Shown here: one piece after another, positions 13,722-22,336 of the stretch
Numbering within the stretch: the stretch's first letter is position 1
Layout: each line of letters opens with the position of its first letter
Origin: RGIG5270 sp045657185
Lineage (GTDB): Bacteria > Verrucomicrobiota > Lentisphaeria > Victivallales > Victivallaceae
Direction of reading: 5' to 3'
DNA length: 29,737 bases
NCBI GenBank assembly: GCA_045657185.1
Contig: JAZOSO010000146.1
Location: forward strand, 1 to 29,737
Notes under the pieces: model-generated
The model's database searches: none
What the model saw: the letters and a program-made list of their open reading frames with translations, nothing else
What the model was told of the DNA's origin: nothing
Translations under genes and position numbers: made by a program

Positions 13722-16619
13722 ATGAAAAAAATATTACTTTTATTATGTTCTGTATTGTGTGCGTCGCTTTTTGCTGATTTTCAGCTGGTCAGAGACGGCA
13801 AAGCCGCAGCGCAATTCAAACTGCCTGCCAAAGAAAATCTCACCGTTGAATCACGGGTGAAACTTTTCAATAAATATGTGAAAAAAATCACCGGGACGGA
13901 ACTGCCTCTGAAAAATGCCTCTCTGCCTAACACTATTGAGCTTGATATTATTGAAAATCCGGCAATGGGCAAACATTATGATTATGAAATAACTTTTCCG
14001 TCGGATAAAGTTATGAAAATCACAGCCACGCCCAAGTCAATTTTTGACGCATTGAATATGATTCTGGAACACGGCAATGATGCCCGTTTCCTCGGTGTGG
14101 AAAATTCTATGTTCCAATATAATCCGTCAAAAAATCTCGCCATGCCGCAGAAAAATCTGAAATCTCCTGAGGGATACACCATCTATCGCGGAGTTTACAG
14201 ACTGCCGGGCAGCTCTATTGAACTCGGTATCATTGACGACGGAAGTTTTGCCTATAATCACGGTCTGCCTGTTTACGCTTTCCCCGAAAGCAAATACAAA
14301 AAAGGCTGGCCTGCCGCTGTCATGCCTGTTCTCAGAGGCAAAAAACTTGTGAAGCCGCCCGCCAAAATTTACCACAACTGGCAACCCTGTTATTCCAATA
14401 TGGAATGTGCAAAAATCGCCGCCGAAAATATTCTTGAATATCTGAAAAAAAATCCCCGCCAGTCAATTTCACTCGGCGTCAACGACAACGGCGGCTATTG
14501 TCAATGTGCAGAATGTAAAAAACTTGACGACGGCAAGCGTCCTGCAATTTTCGCCAACAACCGCAGCAATAAATCTGAAAGTTATTACACTTGGCTGAGC
14601 CGTGTTCTGGATATTGTCTGCAAAAAATATCCCGATTTGCGTGTCGGAATTCTGGCTTATACAGGTACCATCATGCCGCCGACTTTCAAAGTCCATGACA
14701 ATGTTGTTCCCATGCTGACATTGGATTCTGTTTGTGAAGCATTTGAACCCAACACAAAAAAACTTCACCGCCAAATCATTAAAGAATGGGGTCAAAATGT
14801 CAAAGAAATCGGCGTCTGGGATTACGGATGGGGCGGCAGATTTTTCCTCCCCCGGGTGAATTTCAAAAATCAAATTGAATTTATGAAGTTCCATTATGCC
14901 AATAACGGACGGGCATATTTCAGCGAACGCAGTATGGTTGACGCTCTTGACGGACCGAAAACTTATCTTACTGCCCGCTTACTCAAAGACCCAAATGCCG
15001 ACGCAGAAGCTCTCCTTGAAGACTGGTACATCCGTTATGCAGGCAAAGAGGGTGCAAAATATGTCAAACAAATTTACACTATGTGCGAAAAATACTGGAC
15101 CGAAGGCGATATCGCCAAAACTCCGATTTACAAGGCACGCACATATATTTATATGTTCCCGACCCCGACTTACCTTTTTGCATTGAAAGAAGGGTTCACT
15201 CAGGAATTGGTCAATCTGGCTGAAAAAGCTCATGCCTCAGCCAAAACTGACGGCGAAAAAATGCGCACTCTCATTCTGCTTCGCATGATGGAGCGTCTGG
15301 ATATTATTGCCTCATTTACAGGTGCGCCTTTCCGCAATCCTGCCGACGGTGAAATGAAAACCAAAGAAGATGTTGTTGCTTATTTGACATTTATCAAAAA
15401 CAATCTGAAACGCCTGAATGCAGAACAAAAAAATTGTGAGGCTTATTTCCTCAAACCTGATTTGCCCGCAAGCAAACAAGATGCGTATGTCAGCGGTTCA
15501 AAAAAACTTTTTGAAGTTGACTCCTCCGTTCATCTCTCCGAAGGGTTGCTCAAAACTTTCTCTTTTGCCGAAGACAAAGATGTTATTGCACTTTTCAATG
15601 ATTTACTTAAAGACCCCGCCTTGCCTGTCGGAGCTAAAGAAACAATCAAAATTATCCTTGACGGAAGAAATGCAAAAAATTACTTTGAATTTGCAGGCTT
15701 CAAAAAAGATATCAAAGATATGACAGTTCGCACCACCGTTCCTTATGAAGTGTCAAGCGATGTTCTCTGCAACGGTGAAAAAACTTTAAAAATTTTCCCT
15801 GCTCAATTCAAAGGCGTTGCCAATCCTAACGATGTTATGCTCAGCGGCGTTGTCGCTTTCACTATCAATCAGAAAGTTAAACCCGGTATTTATGCTGTTT
15901 CTCTGAAAGTTTACACTAAAAATCCGCGCGCCATTATGGACCTGTCGCTGTGGAGGAGCAAAAACGGCGGTAATCGTGACTGGGAAGATTTGCGTCAAAT
16001 CAAAATCCGCCCCAATGAATGGCAGAGTTTCTCACAGGTGCGAACCGTTACTCCGGGATGTGACAGCGTAAATATTATCATCCGCCCGTCACGATTCAAG
16101 AAAAATGAGCCTTTGTATATCGGCGATATCCGTCTTATCAGAATTTCTGATACCACCCGACAGATAAAAGTTCTGCCTGCACCGAAAACTGTTTCTGTCA
16201 ATAAAATACAGACCCGTGCAGGTTCGGTACGCACCAAACTTTTTGACCGTCCCGTAATCATGAATAACAAGCCGGCAGGATATACTATCGGAGCATATTT
16301 CTTCAATTGGGGTAATAAATCTCCCGATGATATTCTGGAACTTACTTTTGACGCAGCACAGCTCCCGCAGGCAAAAACAGGCAAACTCGGTCTGATTATT
16401 TACGGGTACAACGGCAAATATTTTGTCACCAAAAGTACACTGCTCTGGGATGTCAAACTGCCGAAAGATAAATTCAAAACACTGAAAGCCAAAGTAAAAG
16501 GTTCCGTCCTCGGCAAACATTCACGCTATATGCTTTTATTCTTCAAAATGAAAAAGACCGAGGGAATCGCCTTTTCCGATATCAAAATGGAATTCAAAAC
16601 AGTACCGGAAAAAAAATAA
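13722..16619 (+). CDS. Large secreted DUF4838 protein (965 aa)
   Basis: A signal peptide (MKKILLLLCSVLCASLFA) leads into a GH67-N-like domain (residues about 20-130). The DUF4838 core follows, with SLGVNDNGGYCQCAECKKLDD, the NDN..YCQC..C hallmark, and IGVWDYGWGGRFFLP with the Asp at 367. The C-terminal 300 residues or so form two beta-rich segments likely to be carbohydrate-binding-like (for example PGIYAVSLKVYTKNP, then a module ending FKMKKTEGIAFSDIKME). It is longer than, and only distantly related to, the two copies at 3274-7740. Hydrolysis of uronic-acid-containing or other glycans at the cell surface is inferred from the GH67 relationship. It is the last gene of the operon starting at 8976; a terminator lies 41 bp downstream. 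Confidence 0.83.
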   Translation: MKKILLLLCSVLCASLFADFQLVRDGKAAAQFKLPAKENLTVESRVKLFNKYVKKITGTELPLKNASLPNTIELDIIENPAMGKHYDYEITFPSDKVMKITATPKSIFDALNMILEHGNDARFLGVENSMFQYNPSKNLAMPQKNLKSPEGYTIYRGVYRLPGSSIELGIIDDGSFAYNHGLPVYAFPESKYKKGWPAAVMPVLRGKKLVKPPAKIYHNWQPCYSNMECAKIAAENILEYLKKNPRQSISLGVNDNGGYCQCAECKKLDDGKRPAIFANNRSNKSESYYTWLSRVLDIVCKKYPDLRVGILAYTGTIMPPTFKVHDNVVPMLTLDSVCEAFEPNTKKLHRQIIKEWGQNVKEIGVWDYGWGGRFFLPRVNFKNQIEFMKFHYANNGRAYFSERSMVDALDGPKTYLTARLLKDPNADAEALLEDWYIRYAGKEGAKYVKQIYTMCEKYWTEGDIAKTPIYKARTYIYMFPTPTYLFALKEGFTQELVNLAEKAHASAKTDGEKMRTLILLRMMERLDIIASFTGAPFRNPADGEMKTKEDVVAYLTFIKNNLKRLNAEQKNCEAYFLKPDLPASKQDAYVSGSKKLFEVDSSVHLSEGLLKTFSFAEDKDVIALFNDLLKDPALPVGAKETIKIILDGRNAKNYFEFAGFKKDIKDMTVRTTVPYEVSSDVLCNGEKTLKIFPAQFKGVANPNDVMLSGVVAFTINQKVKPGIYAVSLKVYTKNPRAIMDLSLWRSKNGGNRDWEDLRQIKIRPNEWQSFSQVRTVTPGCDSVNIIIRPSRFKKNEPLYIGDIRLIRISDTTRQIKVLPAPKTVSVNKIQTRAGSVRTKLFDRPVIMNNKPAGYTIGAYFFNWGNKSPDDILELTFDAAQLPQAKTGKLGLIIYGYNGKYFVTKSTLLWDVKLPKDKFKTLKAKVKGSVLGKHSRYMLLFFKMKKTEGIAFSDIKMEFKTVPEKK

Positions 16620-16660
16620 TGAACTGAATATTATAAATAAACAGATAAATAACAACATTG

Positions 16661-16699
16661 CCCGCATACGGTTAACACCGGTGCGGGTTGATGTTTTTT
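16661..16699 (+). terminator. Intrinsic terminator of the AraC-controlled operon
   Basis: CCCGCA-TA-CGGT (16661-16672), loop TAAC, and ACCG-G-TGCGGG (16677-16687) form a stable stem. It is followed by TTGATG and six T. Confidence 0.85.
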
Positions 16700-16742
16700 C
16701 TTCCATTTCCATACTGTCATCGCATAAATTAAAAAAGAAAAC

Positions 16743-16770
16743 TTGCAAACATGCTGATTTATGGTATATT
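16743..16770 (+). promoter_or_regulatory. Promoter of the catabolic cluster
   Basis: TTGCAA (16743-16748), a 16-bp spacer and TATATT (16765-16770) lie 41 bp before the PLP-enzyme ATG. Confidence 0.55.
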
Positions 16771-16811
16771 ATCTATCCGTATGCAACTTCAATCAGGCAG
16801 AAAGGATTTTT

Positions 16812-17906
16812 ATGCTGAAAAAAGAATTGGATACTCCGTCACTGATACTGGATTTTGATATTTTTGAAGAAAATCTGCTGAAAATGCGCGATTTCGCCGC
16901 CGCAGCAGGAAAAAAACTGCGCCCTCATGCCAAAACTCATAAATGCCCGGAAATTGCAAAACGGCAGCTTAATACCGGCAACTGCGCAGGCATCTGTGCC
17001 GCAAAACTCTCCGAAGCAGAAAAACTTGCCGATGCAGATATTCAAAATATCCTCATCACCTCTCCGGTAACCGCCCCGTGGAAAATAAAACGCTGTTCTG
17101 AACTGAATAAAAAAATTTCCGGTCTTCAACTTACCGTTGACAATTTTGAACAAATAAAAATGCTTGCAGAAAATGCCGACGGTAAAATTTTCCGTGTCCT
17201 GATTGATATTGACCCGGAAATGGGCAGAACAGGTGTCGCTTATGACAAAGCCCTTGAGTTCGGCAGATTTATCGCCCGCTTCCCGCAGCTGGTGCTTGAC
17301 GGAGTGCAGTGTTATGCAGGACATTTACAACATATCAAATCACTTGATGAAAGAATTGCACAAAGCACCCGTTTAATGCAAAAAGGTGCCGAAGTTTTCA
17401 ATGCTCTGAAAAAAGAATTTCCGACCTGTCAGATTTTTACCGGAACAGGAACAGGAACTTCAATTGCGGATATTCTTATTCCGGAAGTCACCGATATTCA
17501 GGTAGGTTCTTACTGCATGATGGATGCAGAATACCTCGGAATTGAGCATGGTAAAATTCAATATCGCCCCGCCTTACGCATGATTTCGTCGGTAATAAGT
17601 GCCAATCATGCCGGCAATGCGACCATAGATGCCGGAACCAAAGCAATTTATGTTACCCCTGATGCACCGCCGCAAGTCATTGAAAACGGCAAAATCCGTA
17701 CCGATATTGCTTACAGCTGGGATTACGGTGATGAACACGGTCACTTAATGTTTGCTCCTGAAATTTCAATGCAGGCAGGTGACAGAGTTGAACTGGTCGT
17801 ATCGCACTGCGACCCGACAGTAAATCTTTTTGATGAATTATGGATAGTCAAGGGCGAAGAAGTTATTGACCGCTGGGATATAACTCTCAGAGGATGCTGC
17901 AGATAA
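16812..17906 (+). CDS. DSD1-family PLP enzyme (D-threonine aldolase-like)
   Basis: The protein has the alanine-racemase-like N-terminal barrel with the PLP lysine in RPHAKTHK (Lys41). It also has the conserved DIDPEMGRTG, QCYAGHLQH and TGTGTGTS phosphate-binding regions. The C-terminal metal site is recognisable as DEHGHL and SHCDPTVNLFDE. Characterised members are D-threonine aldolase, D-serine dehydratase and D-3-hydroxyaspartate aldolase, all PLP- and divalent-metal-dependent cytosolic enzymes; which substrate is used here cannot be told. I start at the ATG at 16812, with AAAGGA upstream; the ATG at 16761 in the same frame lies before the -10 box. It is the first gene of the plus-strand cluster, and the HAD gene follows 11 bp later. 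Cleavage of a D-3-hydroxy amino acid to glycine plus an aldehyde (glyoxylate, if hydroxyaspartate) would fit the neighbours. Confidence 0.85.
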   Translation: MLKKELDTPSLILDFDIFEENLLKMRDFAAAAGKKLRPHAKTHKCPEIAKRQLNTGNCAGICAAKLSEAEKLADADIQNILITSPVTAPWKIKRCSELNKKISGLQLTVDNFEQIKMLAENADGKIFRVLIDIDPEMGRTGVAYDKALEFGRFIARFPQLVLDGVQCYAGHLQHIKSLDERIAQSTRLMQKGAEVFNALKKEFPTCQIFTGTGTGTSIADILIPEVTDIQVGSYCMMDAEYLGIEHGKIQYRPALRMISSVISANHAGNATIDAGTKAIYVTPDAPPQVIENGKIRTDIAYSWDYGDEHGHLMFAPEISMQAGDRVELVVSHCDPTVNLFDELWIVKGEEVIDRWDITLRGCCR

Positions 17907-17917
17907 AAGGAGAAAAA

Positions 17918-18565
17918 ATGTTAAAAGTTATTGCATTTGATTTTGACGGAACATTGGCGGACAGTGTAGATTTCTGTCTGGCGGTGTTCAACAAGGTTTT
18001 TGCCGAATTCATGGGAGACAAAGCTCCCGAACAGGAGGAAATTTATCAGAATTTCGGTATGAACGAACCAGGAGTCATCCGCTTTTTCATGGGTGAAGAA
18101 AACCGTGAAGCGGAAGAATATTTTTATAAACTCCACCGTGAAATGCACCCTGAAATATGTCCAGCCCCCTACCCCGGCATTATCAGTATGCTCAATTTTC
18201 TGAAGTCAAAAAACATCCGTCTCGGCATCCTTACGGGACGCTCGGAAACTACCTGTCACATCTCACTTGACTGCCTCAAAATGAATGAATATTTTGACTT
18301 TTTCTACTACGGTTCTCCTGATAAAAATGACAAAGCCGCTCAGCTGCTGGATATCATTGAGAAAAATAATCTGCGCCATGATGAAATTGCTTATGTCGGC
18401 GATGCCGTCTCCGATGTCCTCGCCTGTCAGAAAGCCGATGTCAAATGTTTCGTTGCCGCATGGGCAAAAAGTGCCCGCATTGCCGAACTTGAGAAACTCA
18501 ATCCCGACTTAGTTTTCCGTTCAGTACCTGATATGCAGAAGGCAATAGAACAACATTTACAATAA
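17918..18565 (+). CDS. HAD-family phosphatase (phosphoglycolate phosphatase-like)
   Basis: This HAD hydrolase has motif I DFDGTLADS (Asp8 nucleophile, Asp10 acid/base), a helical C1 cap at residues about 18-85, motif II ILTGRS, a Lys in the KNDKAAQLL region, and motif IV YVGDAVSDVLAC. Length and cap type match the Gph/PpaX group that removes phosphate from phosphoglycolate, pyrophosphate or small sugar phosphates; the exact substrate is open. The ATG at 17918 is preceded by AAGGAG; the upstream ATG at 17894 overlaps the end of the previous gene and has no ribosome site. It is probably cotranscribed with the PLP enzyme. Confidence 0.85.
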   Translation: MLKVIAFDFDGTLADSVDFCLAVFNKVFAEFMGDKAPEQEEIYQNFGMNEPGVIRFFMGEENREAEEYFYKLHREMHPEICPAPYPGIISMLNFLKSKNIRLGILTGRSETTCHISLDCLKMNEYFDFFYYGSPDKNDKAAQLLDIIEKNNLRHDEIAYVGDAVSDVLACQKADVKCFVAAWAKSARIAELEKLNPDLVFRSVPDMQKAIEQHLQ

Positions 18566-18581
18566 TTTTTCAAACTTCAAT

Positions 18582-18609
18582 TTGAAAATATTTCTAACAA
18601 TGTTATATT
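18582..18609 (+). promoter_or_regulatory. Promoter of the ureidoglycolate-lyase-like gene
   Basis: TTGAAA (18582-18587), a 16-bp spacer and TATATT (18604-18609) are followed by a leader of about 38 nt with AGAGGA before the ATG. Confidence 0.6.
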
Positions 18610-18653
18610 CATAAAGATATATTTTCAACCCTTTACCTAAAGAGGAAATTATT

Positions 18654-19154
18654 ATGAAAACTATTAAAGTTCAGAAACTTACCAATGAAAACTTCCGTCG
18701 TTACGGCTCTTTCGCCAACTTCATCAACCCCACAACCGATGCCTGCGGCGATACCAATGCTCCCATTTGCTTTTACCGTGATATGATTCAGACAAATTTC
18801 GGCGGTGTTGCTCCGACTTTCTCCACCTGCCGCATGCAGAAACGCGATTTCATCGTTGATGCCGCAGAATTTCACGATTTCACCGGCGAACTCTGCATGC
18901 CGCTTGACGGCGATGCAATTTGCTGGTTTGCTCCCGCAGGTCCGACCGAAGAAGTTCCGCTGGACAAAATTGAAGCATTTTATGTCCCGCAGGGTACTGC
19001 AATTTTCGTTCATCCCGGAGTCTGGCACCATGCCGCTTATGCAGTAGCAGACAAACCGCTCAACGTTCTTATCTGCCTGCCCGAACGCACATACCGCAAC
19101 GATTGCGTATGTCTGGAAATCCCCGCAGACAAACAAATCAAAATCGAATTGTAA
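18654..19154 (+). CDS. Ureidoglycolate lyase-like cupin protein
   Basis: The 166-residue single-domain protein matches the AllA-type ureidoglycolate lyase fold: MKTIKVQKLTNENFRRYGSF at the start, FHDFTGELCMPLDGDAICW in the middle, IEAFYVPQGTAIFVHPGVWHHAAY, and LNVLICLPERTYRNDCVCLEI. These correspond to the HRNVWHHPLF and NCDVE regions of E. coli AllA. AllA splits ureidoglycolate into urea and glyoxylate. No other allantoin-pathway gene is in the window, so it may instead act on a different hydroxy acid or hemiaminal. It has its own promoter and ends at a strong hairpin 17 bp after the stop. It is cytoplasmic and I rate the family call well above the substrate call. Confidence 0.75.
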   Translation: MKTIKVQKLTNENFRRYGSFANFINPTTDACGDTNAPICFYRDMIQTNFGGVAPTFSTCRMQKRDFIVDAAEFHDFTGELCMPLDGDAICWFAPAGPTEEVPLDKIEAFYVPQGTAIFVHPGVWHHAAYAVADKPLNVLICLPERTYRNDCVCLEIPADKQIKIEL

Positions 19155-19170
19155 TTTTCTCTGCAATTCC

Positions 19171-19224
19171 GCCCGTTTTCCTCCTGCCGTTTCCGATGCG
19201 GCAGGAATATAACGGGCATTTTTC
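19171..19224 (+). terminator. Two-part hairpin terminator or attenuator
   Basis: GCCCGTT (19171-19177) pairs with AACGGGC (19211-19217), and inside it TCCTGCCG (19182-19189) pairs with CGGCAGGA (19199-19206). ATTTTTC follows at once. It lies only 22 bp before the GH106-like ATG, with no promoter visible between. Confidence 0.85.
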
Positions 19225-19246
19225 TGTAAATCAAACGAGATAAGCT

Positions 19247-22200
19247 ATGATAAAAGATATTATTGACGGTTTTTTAAATCCTGTTCCTGTAACACACGGA
19301 GCACCATTTTGGGCATGGAACGGCAAACTTGAGGAAAACACCCTCCGAAGTCAGATAAGAGCTATGAAAGAAATGGGATTCGGAGGTTTCTTCATGCACT
19401 CAAGAACAGGACTTGATACCGCTTATCTCAGCGATGACTGGTTCAAAGCGATTGACATTTGCATTGACGAAGCAGAGAAACAGAACATGCTTGCTTATCT
19501 CTACGATGAAGACCGCTGGCCCTCAGGTGCAGCGGGCGGTTTTGTCACCTCAAACGACCGTTTCAAAATGCAAAAAATGTACTGTACCTCCGATGCTGTT
19601 CCCTCTGACGGGCAATGGCACACAAGTTTTGCAATCACTCTCAACGGCAGAAAAATTTCCTCTATGCGCCGTATCGGAGAAAATGACCCGATACAAAACA
19701 GCGAAAAAAAATTCAACTTTTTCAGCAAACTCATGCCTACTTCATCATGGTATAACCATGCGGCGTATCTTGACACCATGAATCATGATGCAGTCAGGCG
19801 TTTTATTGAAGTCACCCATGCAGAATACGCAAAACGCTACAGCGATAAATTTGCAAAATCCGTTCCCGCCATGTTCACGGATGAACCCTGTTACATTCAC
19901 GGTGATGTCAACGGATGTCTGCCGTGGACTGGGCGTTTGTGCGATGAATTCAAAAAGCGTTACAATTATGATTTGCTTGACCGTATTCCTGAACTTTTTT
20001 TTGAAACAGAACTTGAAGTATCACAGGCACGGCATGATTTTTACGACCTTATCGGAACTTTTTTTGCGGAAAACTTCATCGGACAAATCGCCGATTGGGG
20101 CGAAAAAAACAATCTGCCGCTTTGCGGACATCTGCTCGGGGAAGACGCTCTTTCCTCTCAAACACTCTATATCGGCAGTGCCATGCGCTGTTATGAAAAA
20201 ATGCAAATTCCCGGCGTTGATGTCCTTACTGAATACTGGAATATTTTCAACACCGTCAAGCAATGTGCTTCAGCCGCACGCCAGACAGGAAAAAAATTGA
20301 GAATGTCAGAAACTTACGGCTGCACAGGATGGGATTTCCCGCTTTTCGGTCATAAAGCAATCGGCGACTGGCAGTATGCACTCGGTATCAACAACCGCTG
20401 TCTGCATTTGACATGGTACTCAATGGCAGGAGAAGGCAAACGCGATTATCCCGCAAGTTTCTCCAATCACTCACCCTGGTTCAAAAAGTATCACTTTGTT
20501 GAAAACTATTTTGCCCGTATCGGTGCAGTACTGCAGCAGGGCGAAGAAATCCGCGATTTGCTGATTATTCATCCCATTGAATCATTATGGGGCGTCATGG
20601 TCAAAGATATTCCGACTGACGATTTGAACAAAGCCAACCGCCAGATACAGCCGGGACGCAAAGTGCTGGATACATTTGACTCTCCGACAGTCAATGAACT
20701 CGATGACAACCACAGCCGTCTTACAAATTTACTGCTGTCGGAAAATCTTGATTTCGACTTCGGAGATGAAGAAATGCTCTCCCGTCTGGCAGCCGGTAAC
20801 GGAGAAACTTTTACCGTCGGCAGAGCATCTTATCGGCAAATACTCATTCCGGAACTCAAAACTATCCGTTCTTCAACCTTGAAACTTCTGAATTCTTTCA
20901 AAGGCAAAATCTTTTATCTCGGCAATCCGCCGTCATTTGTTGACGCTTTGAAATCAGATGAAGCAAAAAAAGTTTTCTCCTCATTCATTCCTGTTACATG
21001 GGAAAATGTCTCGCAAAAAATTTCATCCGACTTCCGCCGTGTCTCAATTTGCGACAACGCAAACAATGAAGCACAGGCAATTTTTTACCGTTTGGCAGAC
21101 TGCAATGACGGATATACATTTTTTACCGTCAACACCTCAACCGAATTTCCCGCCAACCAGAAAAAAGGAATAAAAGTTTCCGACCGAAAAATCGTCTATC
21201 CCGAACTGACCGTCAAACTGGCACTGCCGTTCAAAGGCAATATTGCACTTTTTGATGCTATGCAAGGCACATATCAGCCTTATTTTTATGAATACAAAGA
21301 CGGCTGTTATATTTTCAAAACCTCTTTTGACCGTCTTGAAAGCAGACTTTTCGTTATTTCCGGTAATTTTGCAAAAGGCGTTTTTGCTGATAAAACGGTT
21401 TACAAAAATCAGAAATCTGTTGAAAATAGCGGTTTTGATTATACTCTCAGCGAAGAAAATATACTCGTGCTTGACCACGCCGCATGGCAGACGGAAAATG
21501 CGTCATCCGCTCAACTTGAATACATTATCCTTGCTGATGACAAATTCCGCGCCATGATTGACGAAGCCCCGCGCGGCGGCTTGATGGAACAGCCGTGGCA
21601 CCGCACAAAAAGTGCTGAAAAAAGCATGAAACTTACTTTGACTTACACTTTTGAATGTGATGCAATTCCTGCTGAAAACTGCATTATTTCAATGGAAAAT
21701 CCGGAAAAATTCCGTATTTTTGTCAATGATATTGAACTTGAAAAACATATTTCAGGCTTTTATCTTGACCGTGATATAAAAAATCTTACACTTGACAGAA
21801 AACTTTTCATTAAAGGCACCAACAAACTTGTGCTTGTCTGCGATAAATATGATTACTTTACCAATCTTGAAGCAATTTATCTCCGCGGCAATTTCGGTGT
21901 TAACGAAAATTCTCATATTACTGCCCTGCCCGGAAAACTCTTTTTCGGCGACTGGTGCAAACAAGCCCTTGCCAACTATGCAGGAAATGTCACTTATTTT
22001 ATTGACGTTGATAACTCTGCTCCGTCCAAAATAACTTTCCCGCATTGGATGGGAACTCTTATCGGTGTCAAAATTGACGGCTGCGAAGAAAAAATCATTC
22101 CCTTCTTCCCGTTTGAAACCGACCTTCCTGACGGCAGTCACCGCTTGGCTATCACAATTTACGGACACCGCCGCAACGCTCTCGGACCTTTTTATCTCAA

Positions 22201-22312
22201 TGAAAAATACCCGGAAAGAACAGGTCCTTACCAATTCAAAGTTTATGAATCATCCGCGCGTCAGCTCGTACAGTGCGGTCTGCTTGATTCTCCGATAATA
22301 TATTACAAATAA
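19247..22312 (+). CDS. GH106-like glycoside hydrolase (alpha-L-rhamnosidase-related), 1021 aa
   Basis: The N-terminal half is a TIM-barrel region of the GH106 / glycosyl-hydrolase-like family. It has GAPFWAWNGKLEE, MKEMGFGGFFMHSRTGLDT, a Trp- and Asp-rich YLYDEDRWPSGAAGG (about 84-98), AMFTDEPCYIHGD, VDVLTEYWNIFNTVKQ and RMSETYGCTGWDF. The C-terminal part (about 770-1021) has beta-sandwich, galactose-binding-like segments. Characterised GH106 enzymes remove L-rhamnose from plant or microbial glycans, but many relatives are untested. No signal peptide is seen (start MIKDIIDGFLNPVP), so it would act in the cytoplasm on imported oligosaccharides, unlike the secreted DUF4838 proteins. Its ribosome site is weak (CGAGATAAGCT). 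It sits just after the strong hairpin and 24 bp before the dehydrogenase gene. Confidence 0.82.
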   Translation: MIKDIIDGFLNPVPVTHGAPFWAWNGKLEENTLRSQIRAMKEMGFGGFFMHSRTGLDTAYLSDDWFKAIDICIDEAEKQNMLAYLYDEDRWPSGAAGGFVTSNDRFKMQKMYCTSDAVPSDGQWHTSFAITLNGRKISSMRRIGENDPIQNSEKKFNFFSKLMPTSSWYNHAAYLDTMNHDAVRRFIEVTHAEYAKRYSDKFAKSVPAMFTDEPCYIHGDVNGCLPWTGRLCDEFKKRYNYDLLDRIPELFFETELEVSQARHDFYDLIGTFFAENFIGQIADWGEKNNLPLCGHLLGEDALSSQTLYIGSAMRCYEKMQIPGVDVLTEYWNIFNTVKQCASAARQTGKKLRMSETYGCTGWDFPLFGHKAIGDWQYALGINNRCLHLTWYSMAGEGKRDYPASFSNHSPWFKKYHFVENYFARIGAVLQQGEEIRDLLIIHPIESLWGVMVKDIPTDDLNKANRQIQPGRKVLDTFDSPTVNELDDNHSRLTNLLLSENLDFDFGDEEMLSRLAAGNGETFTVGRASYRQILIPELKTIRSSTLKLLNSFKGKIFYLGNPPSFVDALKSDEAKKVFSSFIPVTWENVSQKISSDFRRVSICDNANNEAQAIFYRLADCNDGYTFFTVNTSTEFPANQKKGIKVSDRKIVYPELTVKLALPFKGNIALFDAMQGTYQPYFYEYKDGCYIFKTSFDRLESRLFVISGNFAKGVFADKTVYKNQKSVENSGFDYTLSEENILVLDHAAWQTENASSAQLEYIILADDKFRAMIDEAPRGGLMEQPWHRTKSAEKSMKLTLTYTFECDAIPAENCIISMENPEKFRIFVNDIELEKHISGFYLDRDIKNLTLDRKLFIKGTNKLVLVCDKYDYFTNLEAIYLRGNFGVNENSHITALPGKLFFGDWCKQALANYAGNVTYFIDVDNSAPSKITFPHWMGTLIGVKIDGCEEKIIPFFPFETDLPDGSHRLAITIYGHRRNALGPFYLNEKYPERTGPYQFKVYESSARQLVQCGLLDSPIIYYK

Positions 22313-22336
22313 CCTCTTTACATAAGGAAAAACAAA

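Noticed and set aside
16761..16811. ATG at 16761 as start of the PLP enzyme
   Set aside because: It lies just before the -10 box of the likely promoter and lacks a ribosome site; the ATG at 16812 fits the family start.
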